Shown one piece after another: positions 1 to 6,680 of a DNA stretch of 19,129 bases. The DNA is from a bacterium (GTDB lineage Bacteria; Planctomycetota; J058; JAJDCP01), in the NCBI GenBank assembly GCA_030428695.1, contig JAUIEM010000180.1, positions 1 to 19,129 on the forward strand. Reading direction: 5' to 3'. The notes below the pieces were generated by a model. The model worked only from the letters and a program-made list of their open reading frames with translations. It was not told the DNA's origin and did no database searches. Each line of letters begins with the position of its first letter. Within the stretch, counting starts at the first letter, position 1. Both the position numbers and the translations under genes were made by a program.

Positions 1-157
1 CCCCACCGGGGGTTGGGGGGAACACCATGAACGTAAGCACAAATCCGCACAGGCAGATCACGAAGACCTTCCCTCTGCCATGTGCCACGTCCGTCGGGCG
101 GGACCGCTGGCATAAAACCAGGCCGCCCCGAGGTGTTCAGCGTCACCAAGCAGAACC

Positions 158-289
158 CGGAGTCGACAGGCCTCCCCGCGCAGGTCACGGCGTCGACCGA
201 CATCTTTGCGCGGAAGTACCTACACGGCCCACTTTGCTCGGCGTCGACCGACACGCCAGCGCGGAGGAACCTACACGGACTCCCTCACT
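158..289. repeat. Degenerate tandem repeat, two 51-bp units plus a partial copy
   Basis: Two adjacent 51-bp units begin at 188 and 239 with the same 15 bases, CGGCGTCGACCGACA. They also share GCGCGGA followed by ACCTACACGG at matching offsets. A shorter diverged copy starts at 158 (CGGAGTCGACAGG, then CGCGCAGG). The period is a multiple of three, so the plus-strand frame repeats too (ASTD..AR..LHG), but no surrounding gene is convincing. Copies are too few and too diverged for a CRISPR array. Confidence 0.55.
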
Positions 290-501
290 CGTCGGCGACC
301 GTCAGCCCCTTGCTGTCCCGATCCCTGTCGACCATCGCTCTTTGCGCATTGATCATCGCGATGGCGATCGACGACGACCCCCCAAAGCCGTGTGACCAGG
401 ACCAGCACTCGACCCCCGAAGTCCTCTTCACCCCGACCACCTCAATCCCTGCCCGAGGCTTGCCGAAGAAATCCACACATGACCCCATTTCTCACACAAT
501 G

Positions 502-650
502 AACCGTCTTGGCGTCGCCGCAGGCGACCCGGAAGCCTGGCGCGTCTCTTGCCCCACGCGCCGGACGGGACCAACCTACAACCTTTTGAAGCGTAATGAG
601 ATGGGGCAAGAGACGTGACAGGCTGTAGGGCGGAGCGCCAAGACGGCGTT
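502..650 (+). ncRNA. Structured repeat element A (covarying partner of element B; HEARO-like candidate)
   Basis: The element folds as follows. AAC (502-504) and a 10-nt strand (505-514) pair with 636-645, and AAC pairs with GTT (648-650) after an unpaired GC. Inside is a 5-bp hairpin with a GCA loop (515-527), then CCCGGAAG (528-535). A second stem follows, 534-539 with 619-624 and 543-556 with 602-615 (14 bp perfect). An 11-nt joiner (625-635, GTAGGGCGGAG) leads back to stem 1. Element B has the same plan, spacing and unpaired sequences but different, still complementary stem sequences. Both are preceded by ACAATGA. Folding in the transcribed or single-stranded state is therefore likely conserved. 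The family is inferred: HEARO/IscB omega-RNA elements are known to sit after ATGA or GTGA, but I cannot confirm a match. Strand is given by the shared orientation only. Confidence 0.6.
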
Positions 651-1214
651 GTCGGGCTCGGCGTTCATTCCAGGTCTTCGTTGGGCTGGCGTCGGTGAGG
701 GGCCGCACGGCCAGCGGGAAGCTCTGTTGCGGGAATTGAAGGCAGCCGGCGGCGACGGCGGCCTACTGCAGGGCAACTCCACGCCCTGGTGCTCGGAGTG
801 GCGCCTCGTCGGTAGGGGCCGAGGCAGCGCGAAGGGGCCCCGCGTGCTGAAACCAAAGAAGCCGCAAGAAGTGGAAGTCCTGCCCGGCGCGTCGCTTGCC
901 CTGCGTCCGAACGGGGAGGCCCAGGCCGAAGAGCTGCCGAAGCGGGACACGAGCAAGCGACGTGACGGGCCGATTGCGAGATCACCGTCCATACCCGTGC
1001 GGAGGAGGCGTCTGTCGGCGAGCACCGAAGATCGCGTGCAGACCGCGACTGCGCAGGCCGGGGGCAACGCCAGGCAGGAACGGTCCCTTCGTTCTTGCCT
1101 CCGATCCCGATTGCGAAACCGATCTCGACCTCCGGTAAAGGGTCAAGACTGAGCCACAGGCGCATCGTGACAGGGATAAGGGGCTCCACCATAGTTTGAG
1201 ACCCAGCGGGCCGA

Positions 1215-1236
1215 CCCGCTCGGGCCCTCGAGCGGG
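1215..1236 (-). terminator. Possible terminator hairpin after the minus-strand operon
   Basis: CCCGCTCG (1215-1222) and CGAGCGGG (1229-1236) form a perfect 8-bp stem with a 6-nt loop, about 33 bases past the stop codon of the gene ending at 1269. There is no T-rich tract, so it is not a typical intrinsic terminator; position is the main argument. Confidence 0.3.
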
Positions 1237-1268
1237 AGCTGGGCGGGCCGGCGGGGTGGGGGTGCTCG

Positions 1269-2066
1269 TTACAGCATGTCGACCTTGATCCGCCACGGAG
1301 CGACGAACAGCGCGCGGATGCGGAACGTGTCCGCCTGGCCCTCGGCGTCCGCGCGCTCGAGCACGTGCAGCTCATGCGCCACGGCGTCGGGGGAAAGATG
1401 CTGCCAGCGCGCGAGCTCGGCGCGTCGAAACGCGAAAAAGTCCGTGAAGGGCGGGACCGGCTCCGTGCTGTGCAGGTCGAGCTCCAGACGCGTGACGTCG
1501 GGGTCCTCCGGGGTGCGGAAGTAGGCCGTGTCTGACAGCGTCGCGGTGCCGACCAGCCGATAGGCGTTGACATCTGAGAAGTCCGTGGCCAGCGCCTCTA
1601 CGTAGTAGCGGTTGCGTTCGTCCCAGCCCAGCGGTGAGCGTTCCAGCGCGGGGCGGTCGCCGAGCCGTCGGAACCACTCCGCGGGCGATCGCACCAGGGC
1701 CGCGCGGACCAGCGCGCCGTCTGGCGTCAGCTCGAGCAGGATCGCGCTGTGCTGCTCCCAGGGCCGCTCGCCCTGGATAGCGAGCAGGCGGTTCGGACCG
1801 GGGCCGTCGAGGAACTCGATAGCGACGCGCGAGAGCGGGAAGCGCCGTGCGGCTTCGTACTCGTCGTAGGGAGCGGAGCCGAACAGGTGCTCGACCTGCC
1901 CGGCGCCGAGGAGGAAGGGCGGGTGTTTCAGCACCGCATAGCCGCCCATCCCGATGCACCCGAGGGCGATGGGCAGCATCAGGCCGAGCGCGGCCAGGGC
2001 GACCCGCGCAGACGGGTTCCCGCGAGCGAGGGAACCGGGGAAATCGCCCGAGAACTGACGTCCCAT
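1269..2066 (-). CDS. Membrane-anchored protein of unknown function, paralogous to the upstream lipoprotein
   Basis: A 265-residue protein with a short N-terminal stretch, one hydrophobic segment at about residues 22-45 (rich in Leu, Ala, Gly) and a large extracytoplasmic or periplasmic part. The ATG is preceded by AGGAG at good spacing. It starts 12 bases after the stop of the lipoprotein gene at 2079, so the two form an operon. The C-terminal halves look related: both have a strand-like LLIELDAG / ILLELTPDG followed by LVR, then S.(E/Q)P.P, a run ending RRA....RW, and a final acidic/aromatic segment. I infer tandem duplication. No known domain is recognised. Because an IS21 element interrupts the first gene, transcription of this gene may be reduced or may depend on a promoter in the IS. 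Confidence 0.8.
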   Translation of the reverse strand: MGRQFSGDFPGSLARGNPSARVALAALGLMLPIALGCIGMGGYAVLKHPPFLLGAGQVEHLFGSAPYDEYEAARRFPLSRVAIEFLDGPGPNRLLAIQGERPWEQHSAILLELTPDGALVRAALVRSPAEWFRRLGDRPALERSPLGWDERNRYYVEALATDFSDVNAYRLVGTATLSDTAYFRTPEDPDVTRLELDLHSTEPVPPFTDFFAFRRAELARWQHLSPDAVAHELHVLERADAEGQADTFRIRALFVAPWRIKVDML

Positions 2067-2078
2067 GCCGCACTCCTG

Positions 2079-2629
2079 TCAATCGCGGGAGAAGATCCCC
2101 TCGACCGAGAACTCCCGCCGCCGATCGCTCGCCAGGCTGGTCATGATTGCCTCATACTCGTCGGCATTCCGGCCGAGCTGGGGATCCCAGCGCACAATCT
2201 GGGCGCGTCGCGCCTCGAGGAACGCACGGTCAACGGGCAGCGGCTGTACTGAACGCAAGCGCACGTCGACCGACACCGGGAAGCCCTCGGCATTCCGCTC
2301 AAGGCGCACCTCGCCCTCCAGGGGGTAGGCGACGTCTGCGGCAAAGCCCTCGCGGAACTCCGCGAGCAGACTGTCTAGCGAGTCCCACGTTCCGCGGACG
2401 AGCCACGCGTGCAGAAACCGGTCCCCCGCATCCAGCTCGATGAGGAGGCACGGCCCCTCGATCCCGGGGAGTGGGTTGGTCCTTCGGATGAAGAGGAGCT
2501 TGGTGTCCGCGTAGAGTTGGTCGATCCTTGAGCGGAACCAGAGAAACGTCCGCTGGCTGTAGTGTTCGGCCTCGAAGGCCGGGGCAGCGAAGGGGTGTGT
2601 CACGCGGCCCTCCCCTTCAAAGATCGGCG
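2079..2629 (-). pseudogene. 3' part of a lipoprotein gene split by the IS21 element
   Basis: This is the C-terminal ~183 codons of a gene whose start lies at 6248. The reading frame enters from the IS end at 2630; the apparent GTG start at 2642 lies within the IS and is not native. Joining it to the 5' part through one copy of CGGCG gives an uninterrupted frame across ...TSFAP|IFEGEG..., with identical codon phase on both sides. The visible sequence has alternating hydrophobic strands and few motifs, and it resembles the downstream gene (1269-2066). Function unknown. The fragment itself shows no other damage, so the insertion may be recent. Confidence 0.8.
2625..2629. repeat. Target-site duplication, left copy (CGGCG)
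   Basis: CGGCG immediately precedes the TG of the IS left end and is repeated directly after the CA of the right end at 6144-6148. Five bases falls in the range known for IS21-family insertions. The duplicated bases fit the split lipoprotein frame exactly. Confidence 0.8.
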
Positions 2630-2744
2630 TGTCAACAGCCACGCATTTCCGCGTGAATCCGGCTCTGTAGCTGGTTCTGAAGATCCGCCGCCAAACCTGC
2701 GTTTGGTTCCGAGCGTTTCGCGATCTGACGTGGTATCAAAAGGT

Positions 2745-2775
2745 GAGGCCCGCGAACTTGCCCTTCGCGGGCCTC
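2745..2775. other. Perfect 12-bp hairpin inside the IS left end
   Basis: GAGGCCCGCGAA (2745-2756) and TTCGCGGGCCTC (2764-2775) are exact inverted repeats around the 7-nt loop CTTGCCC. It lies about 115 bp inside the IS, before the first ORF. There is no T tract. It may block outside transcription or translation from entering the transposase genes, as hairpins do in other insertion sequences; this is inference. Confidence 0.5.
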
Positions 2776-2852
2776 GGGGCATCTCGTAGCGGCGAGTGCC
2801 GTGGACAGCATCGCCTGTCGTCGCCCCGTTGTCCAGTGGCGGCGAGCGATCT

Positions 2853-3306
2853 TTGGACTCCTACCGCTTCTTCCTCTGTGCTGGCTGCCGCGCCCAGATC
2901 GCGATCTGCTCCGCCTGCGACAGGGGCCACCGTTATGGTTCCAGCGCGTGTGCGCAGGCCGCTCGGCGCGAGAGCATCCGACGCGCCAACCAGCGGTTCC
3001 GAAGCAGTCCGCAGGGCCGACGGCGAGCAAGGCTCCGACAGCAGCGCCGACGCCAGGCAGTGATTTCTGTCACGCATCACGGTTCCGCTCCGAGCAGGGT
3101 GAAGCGAGAACCGGTGCGGCAACCGACGCGACCTGCTCGTTGCCCGGACAACACGGGCACGGAGCCGCCGCAGGGCTGCCCGCACGATCGCTCCGCCCCG
3201 TGCTCGCAGTGTCGCAAGCAGGGGAGCGGGATGCTGCGGCGCGGCTTCCTCGGCGAGCGCCCGCGAGGACGGCGACAGGGAGCGTCCCCGACAGGAGAGA
3301 GCTGCC
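2853..3306 (+). pseudogene. IS21-associated cysteine-rich small ORF, no proper stop before istA
   Basis: The frame encodes a pattern I recognise from small proteins encoded ahead of istA in other IS21-type elements: SYRFFLCAGC, CSACDRGHRY, an Arg-rich stretch, VTHHGS, then PCSQCRKQ...RRGFL. CxxC pairs suggest a zinc ribbon, but the usual Cys after HRY is Gly here. A TTG at 2853 (just before SYRFF) fits the family start; a GTG at 2796 is an alternative. The frame has no stop until 4764-4766, deep inside istA in another frame. In contrast, the neighbouring frame has TGA overlapping the istA start (TTGA, 3307-3310). This suggests a lost stop or a small indel near the 3' end. Function in transposition is unknown. 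Confidence 0.5.
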
Positions 3307-4815
3307 TTGATTCCCAAGGACACGGAAGCCGAGATCCTTCGGCTCCACCATGCCGAGAAGTGGCCGATCGGGACGATCGCCGCCCAGCTCGGCGTCCATC
3401 ACGAGACCGTCGAGAGGGTCCTTCGTCAGGAGGGTGTCCCGACGCCGCGGATCGTCCGGCGTTCGGCCCTCGACCCGTTCGTTCCGTTCATCGTCGAGAC
3501 CTGGCGGAAGTACCCGCGGCTGACCGCGAGCCGGCTGCACCGGATGTGTGCGGAGCGCGGCTATCCGGGCCGGCCCGACCACTTCCGACACATGGTCCGC
3601 CGCTACAGACCGCAGCCGGTGGCGGAGGCCTACCTGCGCCTCAAGACCTTGCCCGGCGAACAGGCCCAGGTGGACTGGGCCCACTTCGGCCGACACACGA
3701 TCGGGCGCGCTGTGCGAGCGATCATGGCCTTCGTCATGGTCCTTTCGTCTTCGCGCGCGGTCTTCGTGCGGTTCTTCTTCGGCCACCGCATGGATTGCTT
3801 CCTCCGTGGCCACCAGGAGGCGTTCGAGTTCTTCGGCGGAGTCCCGAGGATCCTGCTGTACGACAACCTCAAGAGCGCCGTTCTGGAGCGGGTCGGCGAC
3901 GCGATCCGCTTCCATCCCACGTTGCTGGACTTCGCCGGGCGCCATCGCTTCGAGCCCCGCCCAGTGGCGCCACGGCGCGGCAACGAGAAGGGGCGGGTCG
4001 AACGGGCGATCCGCTACCTGCGCTCGAGCTTCTTCGAGGCACGGAGCTGGATCGACCTGGAGGACCTCAACGTCCAGGCGCGCGCGTGGTGCACCACCGA
4101 GTCGCTGGATCGACCGTGGCCGGAAGACCCGACGCGGACGGTGCGCGAGGCGTTCGACGAGGAGCGCGGGAAGCTGCTGCCGCTCCCCGACGCGCCCTAT
4201 CCTGTCGACGAGCGCCGCGAGGTGAAGATCGGCAAGACCCCCTATGCGCGCTTCGACGGCAACGACTACTCGGTTCCGCACCAGCTGGTGCGGAAGATCC
4301 TGACCGTCGTGGCTTGCGAGAAGCTCGTCCGCATCTTCGACGGGCTCGACGAAGTCGCGCGCCACCCGAGGAGCTACGACCGGCGCACGCAGGTCGAGGA
4401 TCCCCGCCACATCGCCGAGCTGGCTGCAGCCAAGAACCAGGCGAAGGAGGCGCGCGGCCTCGATCGACTGAGCCACGCCGCGCCGAGTTGCCGCCGGCTC
4501 CTCGAGGGGATCGCCGCGCGTGGGGGCAACCTTGGAACCGCGACGGCGCAGCTTCTGCGGCTGCTCGACAGCCATGGAGCAGAGGGGCTCGAAGAGGCCG
4601 TCGTGGAGGCCCTGTCGGCAGGCACGGACCACGTCGCCGCCGTCCGCCAGATCCTGGAGCGCAACCGCCGGGTCCGCGGACTTCCGCCAGCGATTCCCAT
4701 CCCGCTGCCGGACGACCCGAAGATCCGCGGCCTGCGCGTGCGACCGCATTCGCTCAAGTCCTATGACCGCCTCGGTAAGAGGCCCCAGGGAGAGCATCAT
4801 GAAGCGCAACTCTGA
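3307..4815 (+). CDS. istA: IS21-family transposase IstA
   Basis: A 502-residue DDE transposase of normal length. Residues about 14-42 form an N-terminal helix-turn-helix ([20 protein letters not shown]). The catalytic triad is visible as D123 (QVDWAHFG), D186 (LYDNLK) and E232 ([10 protein letters not shown]), in the order and approximate spacing expected of the rve/IS21 fold. A C-terminal segment with YSVPHQLV matches the DNA-binding region of IstA proteins. The start is TTG, preceded by AGGAGA at 3294-3299. The gene overlaps istB by 17 bases, so translation is likely coupled. With IstB it carries out strand transfer of the paired IS ends. It appears intact. Confidence 0.95.
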   Translation: MIPKDTEAEILRLHHAEKWPIGTIAAQLGVHHETVERVLRQEGVPTPRIVRRSALDPFVPFIVETWRKYPRLTASRLHRMCAERGYPGRPDHFRHMVRRYRPQPVAEAYLRLKTLPGEQAQVDWAHFGRHTIGRAVRAIMAFVMVLSSSRAVFVRFFFGHRMDCFLRGHQEAFEFFGGVPRILLYDNLKSAVLERVGDAIRFHPTLLDFAGRHRFEPRPVAPRRGNEKGRVERAIRYLRSSFFEARSWIDLEDLNVQARAWCTTESLDRPWPEDPTRTVREAFDEERGKLLPLPDAPYPVDERREVKIGKTPYARFDGNDYSVPHQLVRKILTVVACEKLVRIFDGLDEVARHPRSYDRRTQVEDPRHIAELAAAKNQAKEARGLDRLSHAAPSCRRLLEGIAARGGNLGTATAQLLRLLDSHGAEGLEEAVVEALSAGTDHVAAVRQILERNRRVRGLPPAIPIPLPDDPKIRGLRVRPHSLKSYDRLGKRPQGEHHEAQL

Positions 4816-5581
4816 AGACCCGCGCAAGGAGCGGGCGAAGAATCTCATGCTGTACGGAGTCCTCAGCCGCTGGGAGAAATACACCCAGCAGCCTTGGCTC
4901 GACGAGCTGTTGTGCGACGAAGAGGAGGAGCGGCAGCGGCGCAGCCTGGAGCGGCGCATGAAGCGATCCCGCATCGGTCGCTTCAAAACGGTGGCGGACT
5001 TCGACTGGAGCTGGCCCCAACGGATCGATCGGGAGCAGATCGAGGACCTCCTCTCCCTCGACTTCGCCGACGAGTCCACCAACGTCGTCTTCGTCGGACC
5101 GAACGGGGTCGGCAAGACGACGCTCGCGCAGAACGTCGCCCACCAGGCCCTGATCCGCGGCCAGACCGTGCGCATGACGACGGCGAGCGAGATGCTGAAC
5201 GACCTGGTGATCCAGGAGGGATCCGCGCCGCTTCTCCGCCGGCTGCGCCGGTACACGTCGCCTCGCCTGCTGGTGATCGACGAGGTCGGCTACCTCAGCT
5301 ACGACAACCGGCACGCCGACCTGCTCTTTGAGGTCGTCACCAGGCGGAGCCAGCAGAAGCCGACGATCGTGACCACCAACCGGCCGTTCTCGGAGTGGGG
5401 CGAGGTCTTCCCGAACGCGCCGTGCGTGGTCGCCCTCGTCGACCGGCTCGTCCACAAGGCCGAGATCGTCTCGATCGAAGGCGAGTCCTACAGGCTCAAG
5501 GAGTCCCAGGAGCAGGAGACCCTTCGCAGCCTCAAACGCTCCGAGCGCCGCCTCGCGCGCACCGGGCGGAGCACGAAGTGA
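4799..5581 (+). CDS. istB: IS21-family helper ATPase IstB
   Basis: A 260-residue AAA+ ATPase of the IstB/DnaA-like type. The N-terminal domain (about 1-75) is charged and helical and includes [13 protein letters not shown]. Walker A is GPNGVGKT at residues 100-107, and Walker B is [10 protein letters not shown] with D161. The sensor region [12 protein letters not shown] and the arginine-containing [13 protein letters not shown] follow. In this family the protein binds target DNA, forms an ATP-dependent oligomer and stimulates IstA. The ATG at 4799 has AGGGAGAG upstream and lies within the end of istA. The stop codon overlaps the GTG start of the next ORF (GTGA at 5578-5581). Intact. Confidence 0.95.
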   Translation: MKRNSEDPRKERAKNLMLYGVLSRWEKYTQQPWLDELLCDEEEERQRRSLERRMKRSRIGRFKTVADFDWSWPQRIDREQIEDLLSLDFADESTNVVFVGPNGVGKTTLAQNVAHQALIRGQTVRMTTASEMLNDLVIQEGSAPLLRRLRRYTSPRLLVIDEVGYLSYDNRHADLLFEVVTRRSQQKPTIVTTNRPFSEWGEVFPNAPCVVALVDRLVHKAEIVSIEGESYRLKESQEQETLRSLKRSERRLARTGRSTK

Positions 5582-5976
5582 GGCCCGCGCCGCCTCACCC
5601 CGACCGGGTCCGCCAGCCGAAGCGCGGCTTCGGCTGGCTGGACGGTCGGCTGCTTCACGACGGCTGGCTCGAGCGGCTTGGGTTGGAGGGAATAGCCGTC
5701 CTGGTTCTCCTCGCCGTCGCCGCCGATCAGCACGGCGCGTCGTGGTACAGGCGCGAGCGCATGGGCATGCGACTCGGCCTGCCACGGGAACAGGTCGACG
5801 CAGGTCTCGCACAGCTCCAGCGGCTTGGGTTGCTGGCGCACCGGCCCTGGACTCCAGGCAACCCGGACGGCGTGTGGCAGCTGCTCGACGTTCCTCGCAG
5901 TTTGCCCGCGCGGACAGGGTCCACGGAAGGGCTGCGCTCGTTGATCGGGAAACTGATGGTCAGACCGCCGGAGTGA
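5578..5976 (+). CDS. IS21 passenger ORF, winged-helix-like small protein
   Basis: A 132-residue protein whose GTG start overlaps the istB stop (GTGA), so it is the third translationally coupled gene of the element. The core reads GFGWLDGRLL, WLERLGLEGIAVLVLLAVAA, then GASWYRRERMGMRLGLPREQV, QRLGLLAHRPW and GVWQLLDVP. That order of helices followed by short strands resembles the winged helix-turn-helix found in replication-initiator N-termini and in small ORFs downstream of istB in related elements. It ends before the right terminal repeats. A DNA-binding role, for example regulating transposition, is inference. The GTG was chosen because coding similarity starts right after it, while earlier starts would lie inside istB. 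Confidence 0.75.
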   Translation: MRPAPPHPDRVRQPKRGFGWLDGRLLHDGWLERLGLEGIAVLVLLAVAADQHGASWYRRERMGMRLGLPREQVDAGLAQLQRLGLLAHRPWTPGNPDGVWQLLDVPRSLPARTGSTEGLRSLIGKLMVRPPE

Positions 5977-6083
5977 CCGCCGGTTTGGGCGCCGATTTGA
6001 ACGCCGAATCCCTGCGGGAACTCGGCGCCGTGATCAGGCGGGAGTTCGACGCCGCCCCTGGCGGAACCTGGCCGCCGAGCTAA

Positions 6084-6135
6084 GGCGGATGGTGGGCGCC
6101 GAGGTGAGGGCCGGAATGAGGCGGATGGTGGGCGC
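6084..6135. repeat. Terminal repeat pair in the IS right end
   Basis: GGCGGATGGTGGGCGC occurs exactly at 6084-6099 and 6120-6135, with a 36-bp period. IS21 elements carry such multiple repeats as IstA binding sites. A partner (ATCCGCC on the inward-reading strand) appears at the equivalent distance in the left end. Confidence 0.7.
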
Positions 6136-6143
6136 TGGTAACA

Positions 6144-6148
6144 CGGCG
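6144..6148. repeat. Target-site duplication, right copy (CGGCG)
   Basis: Direct repeat of 2625-2629, adjacent to the terminal CA of the IS. Confidence 0.8.
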
Positions 6149-6248
6149 CGAAGCTCGTCAACGGGCCGGTCTCCGGTACGGGCGGAAGCGCGGGTGCGCA
6201 GCCGCTCAGCGCGACCAGACTCGAGACGAGGACGAAGACCCGGAACAT
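6144..6248 (-). pseudogene. 5' part of the lipoprotein gene split by the IS21 element
   Basis: Thirty-five codons start at ATG 6246-6248, preceded on the minus strand by GGAGGAG at good spacing. The sequence MFRVFVLVSSLVALSGC is a clear lipoprotein signal peptide with lipobox ALSGC and Cys17 as the lipidation site, followed by a Pro-rich linker. Beyond 6144 the frame enters the IS and stops after about 20 foreign codons. It rejoins in phase with 2079-2629 when the IS and one CGGCG are removed, giving a mature lipoprotein of about 200 residues. As it stands, only a short secreted peptide could be made. Confidence 0.85.
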
Positions 6249-6268
6249 CACGCTGCTCCTCCGCCTGT

Positions 6269-6297
6269 AGTCTACGCTGCGCGCCGAGGAAGCGCAA
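6269..6297 (-). promoter_or_regulatory. Possible sigma-70-type promoter of the split lipoprotein operon
   Basis: On the minus strand TTGCGC (6297-6292) and TAGACT (6274-6269) are separated by exactly 17 bases. They lie a short distance upstream of the GGAGGAG ribosome site and the ATG at 6248. The hexamers match the consensus moderately. If real, it now drives only the 5' fragment, and the paralogous second gene lies beyond the IS. Confidence 0.4.
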
Positions 6298-6370
6298 ACA
6301 GGGCGGATCTTGGCCATGCGCGCGGCTCGGCGAGGATGTCCCGCCAGGGAAGTCCCCCTATCTAACTTCA

Positions 6371-6450
6371 ATCGGGATCGGGGTCGGGATCGGGATCGCA
6401 CGCGACCTGATAGAGGCCGTTCCAGGAGGTCAGATCCCCGACCCCGATTT
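6371..6450. repeat. ATCGGG-type simple repeat and long inverted repeat
   Basis: 6371-6398 is an imperfect tandem of ATCGGG. The segment 6434-6450 (GATCCCCGACCCCGATT) is nearly the reverse complement of part of it, allowing a GC-rich stem with a loop of about 40 nt followed by TTTTCCCC. It lies between the lipoprotein start and element B. A terminator or a slippage-prone spacer are both possible. Confidence 0.4.
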
Positions 6451-6480
6451 TCCCCAAATCGTTGCCATGCCCGACAATGA

Positions 6481-6631
6481 ACCCTTTCGCCGTCGCCGCA
6501 GGCGACCCGGAAGCGCGGCCTGGCGGTTGCGAGACGACCTTTAGCGGATCCGGCGACGCAACCTGTTGGAACACAGAGAGGTAGGGCAAGCGCCAGGCCG
6601 CGCTGGAGGGCTTAGCGGCGAAAGGGCGTTG
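6481..6631 (+). ncRNA. Structured repeat element B (covarying partner of element A; HEARO-like candidate)
   Basis: Stem 1 is AAC (6481-6483) plus 6484-6493, pairing with 6617-6626 and GTT 6629-6631 after an unpaired GC. The hairpin with GCA loop is 6494-6506, followed by CCCGGAAG 6507-6514. Stem 2 is a perfect 14-bp pairing of 6513-6526 with 6592-6605. The 11-nt joiner 6606-6616 reads GGAGGGCTTAG. The interior also holds a GTTGCG/CGCAAC stem (6527-6532 with 6558-6563). It has the same architecture and nearly the same total length as element A (151 versus 149 nt), the same upstream ACAATGA and the same orientation. The stem sequences differ but remain paired, which supports a real fold. No protein gene is attached, so it would be a stand-alone or non-autonomous copy. 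Identity as HEARO is inference. Confidence 0.6.
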
Positions 6632-6680
6632 CGCTGCGAGATTGGCCTAGGTTGGGTCGAGGGGCAGTCATGCTGGCTCA

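Larger units (their letters stand above)
1..1268. other. Region without a recognisable gene (repeats plus structured element A)
   Basis: Open frames occur on both strands but none has a recognisable domain, a good ribosome-binding site or residue use like a real protein; they are low-complexity Arg/Pro/Ala-rich products of GC-rich DNA. What can be supported here is a degenerate repeat at 158-289, structured element A at 502-650, and a GC-rich hairpin at 1215-1236 just past the end of the minus-strand gene that stops at 1269. A decayed gene cannot be excluded. Confidence 0.6.
2630..6143 (+). mobile_element. Complete IS21-family insertion sequence with two extra ORFs
   Basis: The element is 3514 bp. 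It begins TGTCAACAGC and ends in the complement of TGTTACCAGC. Read inward, the two ends match at about 35 of the first 60 positions without gaps, including TTCCGC/ATCCGC, TCCGGC and ATCCGCC. It is flanked by 5-bp CGGCG direct repeats. It carries istA and istB in the family's usual overlapping order, plus a cysteine-rich ORF before istA and a winged-helix-like ORF after istB, which makes it longer than the 2-2.5 kb common for the family. All genes run on the plus strand, opposite to the interrupted lipoprotein gene. The right end contains two exact 16-bp copies (6084-6099 and 6120-6135), the multiple terminal repeats typical of IS21. Confidence 0.88.

Noticed and set aside
188..289. CRISPR array
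   Set aside because: Only two adjacent diverged units without regular spacers, and no cas genes.
502..650. Integron attC site
   Set aside because: AAC/GTT ends and a long fold are suggestive, but GTT is followed by GTCG (A) and GCGC (B), not RRRY. A conserved internal hairpin with variable outer stems is the opposite of attC, and no integrase or cassette array is present.
649..1152. Possible 167-codon gene
   Set aside because: No ribosome-binding site, no motif, Arg/Ser/Pro-rich composition, and the start lies at the edge of structured element A.
2630..2642. GTG at 2642 as the native start of the 2079 gene
   Set aside because: It lies inside the IS terminal repeat; the true N-terminus with ribosome site and lipobox is at 6248 on the other side of the element.
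2796..4766. Reading 2796-4766 as one 656-residue protein
   Set aside because: Only the first ~165 codons look like protein; the rest is the out-of-frame shadow of istA.
3070..5256. Long minus-strand frame opposite istA and istB (728 codons), and similar 500-980-codon frames opposite hyp genes
   Set aside because: They lie antisense to genes with full conserved motifs, have no recognisable domains and skewed residue use; they are products of high GC content.
5977..6544. Plus-strand ORFs after the IS passenger gene (tails at 6083 and 6544)
   Set aside because: They overlap the IS terminal repeats or run antisense to the lipoprotein start, and lack start signals.
6368..6589. Small minus-strand ORF with Asp-Pro repeats
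   Set aside because: The DP repeats come from the ATCGGG simple repeat, and the frame crosses structured element B.
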